A stretch of 64,000 bases of DNA from Pyrinomonadaceae bacterium (GCA_019694395.1 JAIBCC010000005.1:147863-211862); one strand, 5' to 3'. Counted from the stretch's first letter, positions 1-8,598 are shown. Program-made: numbers and translations. The notes: a model not told the origin generated them from the sequence alone.

Positions 1-1108
1 ACGGGCGTGAATGTTTGGCTTGTTGGTCGGTAAAATACCGTCCGGCATCGTGAACATCCAAGCCGAGATAATGCCCGACACCGTGCATATAATATTTGAA
101 ATAGGCTTTTTTCTTGATTAGTTTTTTCGTATCGCCTTTGAGCAATCCGATTTTTTTCATTCCTTCGGTCAATAATTCGATGGATAATTCCTGACGTTGT
201 TTGATGGTCGTGCCAACCTTTGTGGCTTCGCAGCAGGCGATTTGAACATCCAAAACCACATCGTAAATATCGCGTTGGGCTTGGGTAAATTTTCCGTTAA
301 CGGGAAAAGTTCGCGTAATGTCCGAAGCATAACCTTGATATTCGCAGCCTGCATCAACCAACAATAAATCGCCGTCTTTGAGCGTCATATTGTTTTCGAC
401 ATAGTGCAAAATCGTCGCATTATCACCGCCGCCGATGATCGAATTATAAGCCGCACCACTTGCTCCTGACATTCGGAAATGATGCTCGATGATTGATTCT
501 ATTTCCGATTCGTTCATTCCCGGTTTGCAATTTTGCATCGCCAAAACATGCGCTTCGGCGGCAATATCGCCCGCTTTTTGCATAAATGCTACTTCTTCCG
601 TAGTTTTATGCAGACGCATTTCGCCGATAATCAAAGTCGGATCAATGATCGTGTGCGGCGGATATGCGGTTTTCAAACGGCGATAACGCTGGGTTGAAAG
701 ATATTGCAATAAAAGTTTATCCAACCACTCGTAACGCCCGAAACGATAATAAAGTTTGTCGTGTCCATCCAGCAATTTGCCGAATTCTTTGGCAAATTTT
801 TCAATTGGCAATGTTTTATCCGCACCGTAATTTTTCTTCGCACCTTCTACGCCTTCACGTCTGCCGAACCACGTTTCCATTTCGGGATCGCGCGGACGCA
901 CAAAAAGCGTGTATGGATTTTTCTTGTTTCCCGGCGCAATGACCGCAACCGCATCAGGTTCGGGGAATCCCGTTAGATAAAGAAAATCGTTGTCCTGACG
1001 AAACTTGTATTCGGTATCGTAGCTTCGTGTGACTTCGTGTGCCGCCGGAATAATTGCAACCGCATCTTTACCGATTGCGTCCATAAATTTTTTCAGTTGT
1101 GGTTTCAT
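1..1108 (-). CDS. pepP: Xaa-Pro aminopeptidase (M24B), 3' end cut by window edge
   Basis: Reading the minus strand from an ATG at 1108 gives an open frame running off the window: MKPQLKKFMDAIGKDAVAII and onward. The N-terminal half matches the aminopeptidase P N-domain (a YLTGFPEPDAV segment). The second half has the M24 pita-bread fold with both metal-ligand aspartates (DAGCEY...SDITRTF) and the histidine motif HGVGHYLGLDVHD. The missing C-terminus should hold the two glutamate ligands. The enzyme removes an N-terminal residue before proline, in the cytoplasm; no leader is visible. It follows deoB on the same strand across a repeat-bearing spacer, and looks like housekeeping rather than part of the pectin locus. 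Confidence 0.88.
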   Translation of the reverse strand, partial: MKPQLKKFMDAIGKDAVAIIPAAHEVTRSYDTEYKFRQDNDFLYLTGFPEPDAVAVIAPGNKKNPYTLFVRPRDPEMETWFGRREGVEGAKKNYGADKTLPIEKFAKEFGKLLDGHDKLYYRFGRYEWLDKLLLQYLSTQRYRRLKTAYPPHTIIDPTLIIGEMRLHKTTEEVAFMQKAGDIAAEAHVLAMQNCKPGMNESEIESIIEHHFRMSGASGAAYNSIIGGGDNATILHYVENNMTLKDGDLLLVDAGCEYQGYASDITRTFPVNGKFTQAQRDIYDVVLDVQIACCEATKVGTTIKQRQELSIELLTEGMKKIGLLKGDTKKLIKKKAYFKYYMHGVGHYLGLDVHDAGRYFTDQQAKHSRP

Positions 1109-1121
1109 AATTGTTTAAATA

Positions 1122-1216
1122 GATTTATTCACAGGGATTTAGGAGATGAAATGGATGAAAACAAGTTAGTAATTTTTAAAAATATCCTAACTATCCCCTT
1201 TATCCCTGTGAGTTTA
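1122..1216. repeat. Intercistronic inverted repeat, CACAGGGAT family
   Basis: Left arm 1130-1156 and right arm 1184-1210 are imperfect inverted copies sharing CACAGGGAT followed by a GGaGATa-like tail. The element fills the gap between the deoB stop (1214) and the pepP ATG (1108), with the inner arm ending about 20 bases before that ATG. It could form a long hairpin in a shared mRNA. Confidence 0.7.
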
Positions 1217-2389
1217 AATTTCGTTTAGAAAACTTACGCCATCCAATAACTTAACGCCGAAATTTTCAGCGATGGTTTGTCCGATGTCGGATAAAGACTG
1301 TCTCGTGCCTAAATTTACACCTTGTTTAGCATTTTTTCCGAACACAAGCAAGGGCGTGTATTCGCGTGTGTGGTCAGAACCTTTCTGAGTTGGATCGTTG
1401 CCGTGGTCGGCGGTAATTATCAATAAATCATCGTCGTTCATCGAATCATAGATTTCGGGCAAACGACTGTCAAAATGCTCCAGAGCTTTAGCGTAGCCTT
1501 CGACATCGCGGCGGTGTCCGTAAAGCATATCAAAATCAACCAAATTGGTAAAAATCAAGCCTTTTGTATCATCGTTAAACGCTTGGATGGTAACATTTAT
1601 CGTTTGCTCATTATTCTTTGCCGTCAATTCCTGCGTGACTCCCATCGAATCGTAGATCGAAGCGACTTTACCGATGCAAACCACGTCCAAACCCTTTTCC
1701 GAAAGTTCAATTAATAAATTTTCTCGCGGCGGCGGAACGGCATAATCGTGACGATTTTCGGTGCGTTTGAAATTTTCAGCATTTGCACCAATAAAAGGTC
1801 GCGCAATGACTCGTCCGACTTTGTCTTCGCCGTCCAGAATTTTTCGCGCAATTTCGCACATTTCGTATAAACGGTCAATCGGCACAATTTCCTCGTGAGC
1901 AGCGATTTGAAAGACCGAATCCGCCGAAGTATAAACGATCGGTTTGCCCGTTTTGAGATGTTCTTCGCCTAATTGTTTAATGATTTCGGTTCCCGATGCC
2001 GGAACATTTCCCAACACGCCCGGAACTCTGGATTGAGCCACAAATTCGTCAATAATTCGCGGCGGAAACCCTTCGGGAAAAGTCGGAAACGCTTTCTTGA
2101 GAATAATTCCAGCCATTTCCCAATGTCCGGTCGTGGTATCTTTGCCATTGGATTTAAGTGTGCATTTGCCGTAATTTCCAATCAAATTTTCAATCGCGGG
2201 TAAATCTTGCAAAGGGCGGATGTTGCCCAATCCAAGCTGCTGCAAATTTGGCAAATTAACCTTGCGGCTTTTCAAAATATTTCCAATCGTATCGCTTCCC
2301 GCATCGCCCCAGCTCGCTGCGTCGGGCATTTCTCCGATTCCAGCCGAATCTAAAACCATCAAACAAATTCGTCTAAACTTATTTTCCAT
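1214..2389 (-). CDS. deoB: Phosphopentomutase
   Basis: This 391-residue protein interconverts (deoxy)ribose 1- and 5-phosphates in nucleoside salvage. It is an alkaline-phosphatase-superfamily metalloenzyme. The N-terminal MVLDSAGIGEMPDAA metal site, the DTIGN and TGHWEMAG segments, YTSADSVFQIAAHEE and the C-terminal ITADHGNDPT and SDHTREYTPLLV metal motifs are all visible. Length matches the usual 390-400 residues. The ATG at 2389 begins the conserved segment immediately. It has no evident link with pectin use and probably marks the edge of the catabolic region. A terminator-like hairpin for the GH43 gene lies upstream, so deoB probably has its own promoter in 2390-2445, though none is obvious. 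Confidence 0.95.
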   Translation of the reverse strand: MENKFRRICLMVLDSAGIGEMPDAASWGDAGSDTIGNILKSRKVNLPNLQQLGLGNIRPLQDLPAIENLIGNYGKCTLKSNGKDTTTGHWEMAGIILKKAFPTFPEGFPPRIIDEFVAQSRVPGVLGNVPASGTEIIKQLGEEHLKTGKPIVYTSADSVFQIAAHEEIVPIDRLYEMCEIARKILDGEDKVGRVIARPFIGANAENFKRTENRHDYAVPPPRENLLIELSEKGLDVVCIGKVASIYDSMGVTQELTAKNNEQTINVTIQAFNDDTKGLIFTNLVDFDMLYGHRRDVEGYAKALEHFDSRLPEIYDSMNDDDLLIITADHGNDPTQKGSDHTREYTPLLVFGKNAKQGVNLGTRQSLSDIGQTIAENFGVKLLDGVSFLNEI

Positions 2390-2445
2390 AAGTTAAACTT
2401 TAGCGCATTTGGAACTGAAATTAGAAATATAGTTTGAAAAAATAA

Positions 2446-2480
2446 AGGAAAAAGCAGTGAATAAAAATTCTACTGCTTTC
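2446..2480 (-). terminator. Rho-independent terminator after the GH43 gene
   Basis: Minus strand: AAAGCAGT (2472-2479) and ACTGCTTT (2451-2458) form an 8-bp stem with a 13-base loop, followed by a short T-rich run. It lies 30 bases past the GH43 stop codon and separates that gene from deoB. Confidence 0.65.
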
Positions 2481-2509
2481 TTTTCGTCTAAATTTGGAAT
2501 AAATGGTGT

Positions 2510-4135
2510 TTACTCAACGTGAAACCAATCTAAATCAACCGTTCCGTGATCGTTAAATTTTCCGTTATGGACAAAGAAAAATCCAACCTTTGCGCCGATC
2601 CATTTGCCTTCGCGGGCTTTGAAAGGAACGCCGACATTTGTAAATGATTTGTTGTCGGTGCTAAAGCTGAAGTTGCACATCGCGTCTTTGGCAACTTTAA
2701 CGCGCAGATAAAAAGTTTTTTCGTTGAGCGCGAACGGGACATTCTCGGTTTCGGCATTGCCTTTGTCGGCATCCCGCGCCCCCGCCTGAGCAACATAAAG
2801 TTTGCCGCCTTTATAAGTTACGCCAATGTAGGAATAATCCAATCCCATCACGACCAAACCGAACTTTTCACCTTCAAAGCGCGGTTCAAAAGTGGCTTTG
2901 GTCGTCACGGTAAATTCTTCGGCGGGAAATTTTTGCTGTAAAAGATTCGGCACATCCCAGAGGCTTTTGTAGTTATCTGGAAGCTGAACGGAATTTAATC
3001 GCAGAACACCTTTTGCCGGAAAAGGCAACGCCCAACCCGTTTGATAATTGGCGTGCCATTGCCATTGCAAACCGATTTTGTTGTCATTAAATTCATCCGA
3101 TTCAACCGGCGTTTCTTTCGGATAAGTTTTGCCGACATTCGGTTTTTTATAGGTCAAAACAGGTTCACCGTTATTTCCCATGACCGGAAAATCATCAACC
3201 CATTTCATTGGCTGGAGATGGACGATGCGACCATACGCGCCTTTGTCCTGAAAATGTAAAAACCAATCTTCGCCCGTTTGGGTTGTCACCCACGCGCCCT
3301 GATGCGGTCCGTTGGTCGTGCTCTTGCCTTGTGCTAAAGCGATTTTTTCTTCCCACGGACCATAAATATTTTTTGAACGGAGAATTAACTGCCAGCCTGT
3401 GGGAACGCCTCCGGCGGGAGCAAAAATGTAGTAATAACCGTTACGTTTGTATAGCTTAGGACCTTCGATGGTCGGATGTTTGTCGTGTCCGTCAAAAACC
3501 AACACGCCGTCATCCAGCAATTTTGTGCCGTCGGGACTCATTTGACTAACCATCAAAACGCTTTTGAATCCGGCGCGGCTTCCCGCAAAGGCTGAAACCA
3601 AATAGGCTTTGCCGTCATCATCCCATAACGGACACGGATCAATCAGACCTTTTCCTGCTTTGACCAAAACTGGTTTTTCCCATTCGCCCGCCGGATTTTT
3701 GGTTTTGGTCATGTAAATTCCGTAATCAGGGTCGGGATAGAAAATGTAAAATTCGTTGTTGTGATAACGAATCGCCGGAGCCCAAACGCCATTGCCGTGC
3801 TGCGGTTTGGCAAAAACTTCGGCAGGTTCCTGTTGGCGAAAAACGTAATTGATAATTTGCCAATTGACCAAATCTTTGGAATGCAAAATCGGTAATCCCG
3901 GCACATCCGAAAAGCTAGAAGCCGTCAGATAAAAGTCATCGCCAACCCGAATCGCATCAGGATCGGAATAATCGGCATGAAGAATCGGATTTTTATAAGT
4001 TCCATCGCCATTGTCCGCCACCCACACTTTGGAAACATATTGACCGTAAAGCAGTGAGCAGTGAGCAGTGAGCAGTGAGCAGAAAAGAAAAAATATTGAG
4101 TTGATAATTTTGCCTTTTACCTTTTTACTTTTCAC
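2510..4135 (-). CDS. Secreted glycoside hydrolase family 43 protein with C-terminal beta-sandwich
   Basis: Expected role: removing arabinose, xylose or galactose from pectin side chains outside the cytoplasm. The five-bladed propeller holds the family's catalytic triad in context: base Asp in ILHADYSDPD, Asp in GLIDPCP, acid Glu in TIEGPKLY. The last 190 residues resemble the GH43_C2 concanavalin-like domain. No in-frame ATG exists near the 5' end; a GTG at 4135, overlapping the kduD stop, gives VKSKKVKGKIINSIFFLFCS, a plausible signal peptide. A TTG at 4162 would lie inside kduD. The leader is encoded by two short-period DNA repeats (4051-4082 and 4112-4141). Specificity cannot be read from sequence. 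Gene order puts it last in the uronate operon. Confidence 0.85.
   Translation of the reverse strand: MKSKKVKGKIINSIFFLFCSLLTAHCSLLYGQYVSKVWVADNGDGTYKNPILHADYSDPDAIRVGDDFYLTASSFSDVPGLPILHSKDLVNWQIINYVFRQQEPAEVFAKPQHGNGVWAPAIRYHNNEFYIFYPDPDYGIYMTKTKNPAGEWEKPVLVKAGKGLIDPCPLWDDDGKAYLVSAFAGSRAGFKSVLMVSQMSPDGTKLLDDGVLVFDGHDKHPTIEGPKLYKRNGYYYIFAPAGGVPTGWQLILRSKNIYGPWEEKIALAQGKSTTNGPHQGAWVTTQTGEDWFLHFQDKGAYGRIVHLQPMKWVDDFPVMGNNGEPVLTYKKPNVGKTYPKETPVESDEFNDNKIGLQWQWHANYQTGWALPFPAKGVLRLNSVQLPDNYKSLWDVPNLLQQKFPAEEFTVTTKATFEPRFEGEKFGLVVMGLDYSYIGVTYKGGKLYVAQAGARDADKGNAETENVPFALNEKTFYLRVKVAKDAMCNFSFSTDNKSFTNVGVPFKAREGKWIGAKVGFFFVHNGKFNDHGTVDLDWFHVE
4051..4082. repeat. Heptanucleotide tandem repeat (GCAGTGA)x4 inside the GH43 signal peptide
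   Basis: Four perfect GCAGTGA units (4051-4078) plus a partial GCAG. On the coding strand it reads CTGCTCACTGCTCACTG and encodes the end of the leader (LLTAHCSLL). Seven is not a multiple of three, so a change of copy number would shift the reading frame. Confidence 0.9.
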
Positions 4136-4141
4136 TTTACC
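4112..4141 (-). repeat. A-rich AAAGTAAAAAG repeat at the kduD stop
   Basis: Minus strand reads GGTAAAGTGAAAAGTAAAAA and then GGTAAAAGGC. The kduD stop TAA (4137-4139) is its second to fourth bases after GG. Downstream units form the n-region codons of the GH43 leader. The same family occurs after five other genes in the window. Confidence 0.8.
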
Positions 4142-4901
4142 TTCCCATCCAACCGCCGTCAACGGTTAAAATATGACCTTGCAGATAATTAGCGGCATCC
4201 GAACTAAGAAAAACTGCTGCACCCGCTAAATCTTCCGGATTGCCCCAGCGAGCCGCCGGAATTCGTTCTAAAATCTGCCGATTGCGTGTTTCGTCGGCTT
4301 GCAATGCCGCCGTGTTATTGGTCGCAATATAACCCGGAGCAATGGCATTGACATTGATATTATTTTTCGCCCATTCGTTGGCAAGTGCTTTGGTCAAACC
4401 TGCCACGCCCGATTTTGAAGCGGTGTAAGCGGGAACGGTAATTCCGCCTTGAAAAGAAAGAAGCGAGGCAATATTGACGATCTTTCCGCCGCCTTGTTCA
4501 ATCATTTGCCGAGCCGCCGCTTGCGAAAGGCGAAAGACCGAGGAAAGATTGACTTCCAACACAAATTCCCAATCTTCTTCGCTAAAATCTACGGCGGGCG
4601 AACGTCGAATAGTTCCGGCGTTGTTAATCAAAATATCAATTCGCCCGAATTTTTCAATAATTTCGGCAATCAATTTGGCAGGAACTGCTTTATCGGACAT
4701 ATCGCCCGCAGCTTCGGCTGATTTTTTGCCGAGTTTTTCGATCATTGCCACGGTTTCGCTTGCTCCGCCTGCTTTACTGGCGTGGCAAATCACGTCTCCA
4801 CCTGCTTCGGCTAAACCAATGGCAATCGCCTGACCGATTCCCGAAGATGAACCTGTCACAAACGCAACTTTTCCGTCTAATTTGAATTTATCGAGTATCA
4901 T
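4137..4901 (-). CDS. kduD: 2-dehydro-3-deoxy-D-gluconate 5-dehydrogenase (SDR)
   Basis: KduD reduces 3-deoxy-D-glycero-2,5-hexodiulosonate to 2-keto-3-deoxygluconate (KDG), the step after KduI. The 254-residue protein is a classical short-chain dehydrogenase: cofactor loop TGSSSGIGQA, NNAG at the usual place, catalytic Ser in IASLLSF, YTASK active site and the C-terminal GHILTVDGGW. It opens MILDKFKLDGKVAFVTG, typical for KduD. The ATG at 4901 is preferred; the longer frame from a TTG at 4928 would translate the CACAGAG repeat. It is followed directly by GH43 and preceded by the kduI-like gene, giving pathway order within one operon. Confidence 0.88.
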   Translation of the reverse strand: MILDKFKLDGKVAFVTGSSSGIGQAIAIGLAEAGGDVICHASKAGGASETVAMIEKLGKKSAEAAGDMSDKAVPAKLIAEIIEKFGRIDILINNAGTIRRSPAVDFSEEDWEFVLEVNLSSVFRLSQAAARQMIEQGGGKIVNIASLLSFQGGITVPAYTASKSGVAGLTKALANEWAKNNINVNAIAPGYIATNNTAALQADETRNRQILERIPAARWGNPEDLAGAAVFLSSDAANYLQGHILTVDGGWMGR

Positions 4902-4913
4902 TAAAATATTTAA

Positions 4914-4988
4914 CCACAGAGAACACAAAGAACACAGAGAAAAATATTTACATTTTTGAATACTCTGTGAACTCTGTGAGCTCTGTGG
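4914..4988. repeat. Intercistronic inverted repeat, CCACAGAG family
   Basis: Arms 4914-4939 and 4963-4988 are inverted copies with period about 9 (CCACAGAG, AACACA/TCACAG, GAG), loop 23 bases. It fills the spacer between the kduI-like stop (4997) and the kduD ATG (4901). Members of the same family lie at 5833-5940 and 34731-34850. Confidence 0.8.
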
Positions 4989-4996
4989 TGAAAACT

Positions 4997-5821
4997 TTAC
5001 TTTCTGGATGCTTCCAGACCTGAACCGTTTTCTGCAAATTCGGGCTGGACGTTGACCACGCCGAATTGTCTGTCAATGCCTTCACGATTTGCCGCCATCA
5101 TCCATAAAAAGTTGATGCTGCCGTTCGGACAAGCGACATTCGGATGATAACCTTTCGGCATTAAAACCACATCGCCTTCGTGGACGATCTGGGCAAGCTC
5201 AGGTTTGTGCAAATCGGTGTAAACAAGCTGAATTCCGAAATTCGGAGCAGGCATATCAATATACAAATACGCCTCCTCCAGCATCGAAGCGTGTTCGTGC
5301 GGCGGATACGAAGTCCAATGTCCTTCTTTGCTAAAAGTTACGCCTGCAAGAATTCTTCCTGCCTCAACGTTTTTACCAAAAAGTATATTTAAGTTTCGGC
5401 TGGTAGTAGGACCACCTGTATCAAATGAAAGCGAACCGTTTTTCTTAACTTCGGCAAAAGAAATATATTGCAGCGGATATTGATTTTCTACTTCGGCGGA
5501 AATTTCGGCTAAATCGCATTCACCCGTGACTTCGATTTTGGAATCACGCGGAATGTAAAGCGCATCGTATTGATTTAGGGTAAAAGTTTGGTCGTGAGTC
5601 GAAACGGCGGCAGTTCCTTTCAAACAAACCAATCCGGTTTCGTGCGTTTCGTTTTCAAACGAAAGACTTTCGCCGGCATCCAAAATAATTCTGCCGTAAT
5701 GCAAAAAGTTTGATGCGGTGTTCTGCGGCGTTACGGAAATATTTCTGCCTTTTTTCTTGTCCGTTCCCAGAACAACACAAGTTTCAGGCGTAATCTCTTT
5801 TAATTTGACTGCTTCACTCAT
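4997..5821 (-). CDS. kduI: KduI/IolB-family 4-deoxyuronate isomerase
   Basis: This 274-residue bicupin should isomerise 5-keto-4-deoxyuronate (from unsaturated oligouronides) to the diketo substrate of KduD. Zinc-binding residues typical of the family are visible in SYPPHEHASMLEEAYLYI (two His and a Glu) and in MPKGYHPN (third His). The SYPPHEH...EEAYLY and VVLMPKGYHPN segments look closer to IolB, the 5-deoxyglucuronate isomerase of inositol breakdown, than to textbook KduI. The neighbours kduD and the uxaA-family gene favour the uronate role, and no other inositol genes are here. Function is therefore assigned by context within a sure family. Confidence 0.82.
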   Translation of the reverse strand: MSEAVKLKEITPETCVVLGTDKKKGRNISVTPQNTASNFLHYGRIILDAGESLSFENETHETGLVCLKGTAAVSTHDQTFTLNQYDALYIPRDSKIEVTGECDLAEISAEVENQYPLQYISFAEVKKNGSLSFDTGGPTTSRNLNILFGKNVEAGRILAGVTFSKEGHWTSYPPHEHASMLEEAYLYIDMPAPNFGIQLVYTDLHKPELAQIVHEGDVVLMPKGYHPNVACPNGSINFLWMMAANREGIDRQFGVVNVQPEFAENGSGLEASRK

Positions 5822-5832
5822 AATTTAATTTT

Positions 5833-5940
5833 GCCACAGAGAACACAGAGTTCACTGAGAAACTTTAAAGAAAGATAAGAAATTATTGAATTATTTTTTT
5901 CAATGTTTTCTATCTCTGAGTTCTCTGTGCACTCTGTGGC
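5833..5940. repeat. Intercistronic inverted repeat, CCACAGAG family (second copy)
   Basis: Arms 5833-5861 and 5913-5940 are inverted copies beginning GCCACAGAG. The outer arm starts 7 bases after the uxaA-family stop; the inner arm ends 12 bases before the kduI ATG. The spacer contains nothing else. Confidence 0.8.
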
Positions 5941-5947
5941 TAATTCT

Positions 5948-7522
5948 TTATAAACTAACCGTTTGCTCTGCCCAGAATTGAAATTCCCGGTGTCGGTGAA
6001 TTTCGGCTTTGGCTTTAATTTCTCCGCTGGCGACCTGGCGAATATGTTCAAAAAGTCTGGTTCCAACTTCTTTGATCGTCTCAGTTCCGTCAATTACAGT
6101 TCCGGCGTTGACATCAATATCGCCTGACATTCTTTCAAAAGTTGCCGTGTTTGAACTCAATTTTATGACCGGAACGATAGCATTTCCGATGGTTGTTCCG
6201 CGTCCGGTGGTGAAAACGATAACTGTTGCTCCAGAGGCAACTAAGCCGGGAGTTGATTCCTGATCGTAGCCGGGACCTTGCATCAGATTTACGCCTTTTT
6301 CGGTCGGAGTTTCGGCATAACCGATTACGCCTTCGACGCGGGTTGTTCCGGCTTTGGACATTGCCCCAAGCGATTTGATTGTAATATTCAGCAAGCCGCC
6401 TTTGATGTTGCCGGGACTTGGATTTTCGTTCAAAACCGCACCGAATTTTGAAGCATAATCTTTATACCAATCAATCGTTTCGTAAACCTTGCGACCTGTT
6501 TCGGCATCTTTCGCCCGATTCGCCACGATGTGTTCCGCACCGCAAAACTCAGGAATTTCGGTGATGAGAACTGTTCCTTTTGAGCGAACCAATAAATCGG
6601 AGGTGTAGCCCAAGCTCGGATTGCAGGAAATTCCCGAAAAACCGTCAGAACCGCCGCATTTGACACCTAAAACCAATTCACTGATCGGAAAAGTCTCACG
6701 TTTTGCTTCGTTCAAAATCGGGAGCATTTCCTGAACATATTTCATTCCCAACTCAACGGCTTTTTCCGTTCCGCCGACTTCCTGGATACCGATTTTATAG
6801 ACTGGTTTCTGAAATTCTTTTTCGCGTTTGAGCAAATATTTTTCGACGAATTGTAGATTGGTTTTCTCACAGCCCAAATCCATCAAAATTACGCCGCCGA
6901 CGTTTGGATGATCGGCATAATTCGATAAAGTTCGGAGCATTATGTCCAAATTTGTTCCGTCCTGACAGCCGCAGCCTTTGTTATGCGGAATTGCAACTAC
7001 GCCGTCAACATTCGGAAAAAGCTCTCGTTTGTAATGCAAAAATTCCGACATCATCGCAATTTGCGAGGCTTCGTGCGAAGCACACATCGAAGTCGGGACA
7101 ATCAAAACAAAATTACGGGTTCCGATTCGTCCATCGGCGCGTTTAAATCCTTCAAAAGTTGGAATTTCCGCGAAATATTCAGGAGCAGGCGTGTGCAAAT
7201 CTTCAGGCAAATCACGAACAATCGGCACATCGTTAGACATATTGTCGTGGGTGATCCATTCCCCTTTGGTAATTCCTAAACTCGTCCCAATCGGCTGACC
7301 ATATTGCAAAACAAATTCTCCCGCCGGAATTTCGCGGGTCGCAAAACGATGTCCGAGCGGAACTTCGGTCTGTAACGTGACAATGTGTTTATCGGGCAAA
7401 ACAACCGATAAATCTTTGCTGGTCTTTGCTTTAACAACTGCGACATTATCTTTCGGATTGACAATAATTGCATAGTTACCAATCGGAGAAGCAGTTTGTG
7501 TAATTGTTTCGGAAATAAGCAT
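5948..7522 (-). CDS. uxaA: Altronate/galactarate dehydratase family protein (UxaA/GarD)
   Basis: The family dehydrates altronate to KDG (UxaA) or galactarate to 5-keto-4-deoxyglucarate (GarD). The N-terminal 95 residues form the SAF domain seen in both, ending around GITKGEWI. The C-terminal body has GFKRADGRIGTRNFVLIVPTS, the HNKGCGCQDG cysteine segment, LGCEKTNLQ, VLGVKCGGSDGFSGIS and TTGRGTTIGN, all family hallmarks. At 524 residues it is nearer the length of GarD than of Escherichia coli UxaA. Context with an ExuT-like carrier and KDG kinase suggests UxaA, but uxaB and uxaC are absent, so the substrate is open. The ATG at 7522 is 11 bases past the NagB-like stop, so they are cotranscribed. 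Confidence 0.85.
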   Translation of the reverse strand: MLISETITQTASPIGNYAIIVNPKDNVAVVKAKTSKDLSVVLPDKHIVTLQTEVPLGHRFATREIPAGEFVLQYGQPIGTSLGITKGEWITHDNMSNDVPIVRDLPEDLHTPAPEYFAEIPTFEGFKRADGRIGTRNFVLIVPTSMCASHEASQIAMMSEFLHYKRELFPNVDGVVAIPHNKGCGCQDGTNLDIMLRTLSNYADHPNVGGVILMDLGCEKTNLQFVEKYLLKREKEFQKPVYKIGIQEVGGTEKAVELGMKYVQEMLPILNEAKRETFPISELVLGVKCGGSDGFSGISCNPSLGYTSDLLVRSKGTVLITEIPEFCGAEHIVANRAKDAETGRKVYETIDWYKDYASKFGAVLNENPSPGNIKGGLLNITIKSLGAMSKAGTTRVEGVIGYAETPTEKGVNLMQGPGYDQESTPGLVASGATVIVFTTGRGTTIGNAIVPVIKLSSNTATFERMSGDIDVNAGTVIDGTETIKEVGTRLFEHIRQVASGEIKAKAEIHRHREFQFWAEQTVSL

Positions 7523-7533
7523 TTATCTTTCTA

Positions 7534-8460
7534 CTAACCTAACACATCAGGCAAAATTAAAGTTCTGGAATTTGGATGAAGACGAATCAATAAACCGGGA
7601 TTTTCGTCAATTTGGTTTGCCAATTCGGTTTTATCGCCGCTCAATTTAGTTTCGATTACTTTTTTGAAGCTGGCAACTTTTGCCGGAGCGGTCGAAGCAT
7701 CAACGATTGACTGCACCACCCTTTTCGCCGTCAAAATAGCCAACGGAGCGAGCGTCAAAATGAATTTAGCATTGCGGCATTCGGCTTCGTCGCCTTCTTT
7801 TGCCTCCGTTCCGCCCGCTTTGAATTTGGAAATGTGATGTTCCAAAATACTTTCGGAAATCGGAATGACCCCGACATAATCGTTCAAAGATGCACCGGAA
7901 TGCGGTTTGATGTAGCACAAATGCGAATTTGCTTCGGGTTCGGGACCGTGACCGAGAAAGAAAATGTCAATTCCGCCAAGCGATTCGATTTTCTCGACAT
8001 AACGAACCATATCGGCTTCCAAATCGTTCGATTCGGTCTGCATCGGAGTAAAACTTTTTATCTTTTTAAAGAAATCTTCGCCCAGCAATCTTTCAAAATC
8101 GCGGACAAAACTGAACGAATTATTCATCCGCATCGGAGCAAGCGCGTCCTGTGTAAAAACGTGAAGCCTGTCAAGCAGATCATCAATTTCATTAGTTTTT
8201 GCCAAGCTGCCGAGTTTTTTATGGAGAGCCTGTGCGCCGCGTCCGCCAAGCAGAACAAAAACAATATCGCCTTCTTTCTGACGGGCAATGTCCTGTAATT
8301 CTTCAAACATTGCATTGCCGACCGCTTCTTCGTTAGCTAAAACCTCATATTCCAGCGAGTGCGGTTGAAAGCGCGAAAAAGCATCGCTTTCCGACACTCC
8401 AAGCCAAGTGTTTTTACCAATTTCGTGACGAGTCAGTTCTTTGAGTTTTGGAACAGCCAT
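7534..8460 (-). CDS. NagB-like sugar isomerase/lactonase-fold protein
   Basis: This 308-residue protein belongs to the glucosamine-6-phosphate isomerase/6-phosphogluconolactonase superfamily. Visible signs are FVLLGGRGAQALHKKL near residue 70, a GGIDIFFLGHGPEPEANSHL segment where NagB has GIGxDGHIAFNEP, an ILTAKRVVQSIVDAS helix and a C-terminal RLHPNSRTLILPD like the QLHxNxT end of NagB. The catalytic DGH..E motif is not conserved (NSH, then Lys where Glu is expected), so ordinary deaminase activity is doubtful. It heads the minus-strand uronate operon and diverges from an SDR. Isomerisation of galacturonate or a lactonase step are possible roles; both are guesses. Confidence 0.75.
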   Translation of the reverse strand: MAVPKLKELTRHEIGKNTWLGVSESDAFSRFQPHSLEYEVLANEEAVGNAMFEELQDIARQKEGDIVFVLLGGRGAQALHKKLGSLAKTNEIDDLLDRLHVFTQDALAPMRMNNSFSFVRDFERLLGEDFFKKIKSFTPMQTESNDLEADMVRYVEKIESLGGIDIFFLGHGPEPEANSHLCYIKPHSGASLNDYVGVIPISESILEHHISKFKAGGTEAKEGDEAECRNAKFILTLAPLAILTAKRVVQSIVDASTAPAKVASFKKVIETKLSGDKTELANQIDENPGLLIRLHPNSRTLILPDVLG

Positions 8461-8487
8461 TTAAATTTTCTCACTTTGTTTTTTCAG

Positions 8488-8504
8488 AAATGGTTTTACC
8501 AATT
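8488..8504. promoter_or_regulatory. FadR-type operator-like site, NagB-like gene side
   Basis: AAATGGTTTTACCAATT holds the half-sites TGGT-N3-ACCA. It sits 28 bases upstream of the NagB-like start. It differs from the site at 24768 by one base in 17. TGGT-N3-ACCA is the known recognition pattern of FadR-subfamily GntR proteins, and one such gene is at 40917. Confidence 0.6.
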
Positions 8505-8598
8505 ACAAATTAAGTTATAGTTTTAGCATATCGGCAAAAATAATACAAGCCTAAAATGTTTTAGGGAAACACAAAGCAATTTAGCGATTTAACTTTAC

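Noticed and set aside
4051..4082. CRISPR-like array
   Set aside because: Units are 7 bases without spacers; none of the repeats in the window has the 24-40 base repeat plus unique spacer pattern, and no cas gene is present.
4928..4928. Longer kduD from a TTG at 4928
   Set aside because: The added codons translate the CACAGAG repeat; the ATG at 4901 gives the standard KduD N-terminus.
5818..6093. 91-codon open frame between the uxaA-family and kduI genes
   Set aside because: It overlaps uxaA in another frame and its C-terminal part is translated CACAGAG repeat (SELCVLCG).
7834..8298. 154-codon plus-strand frame opposite the NagB-like gene
   Set aside because: Shadow of the minus-strand gene; no protein motifs and no start signal.
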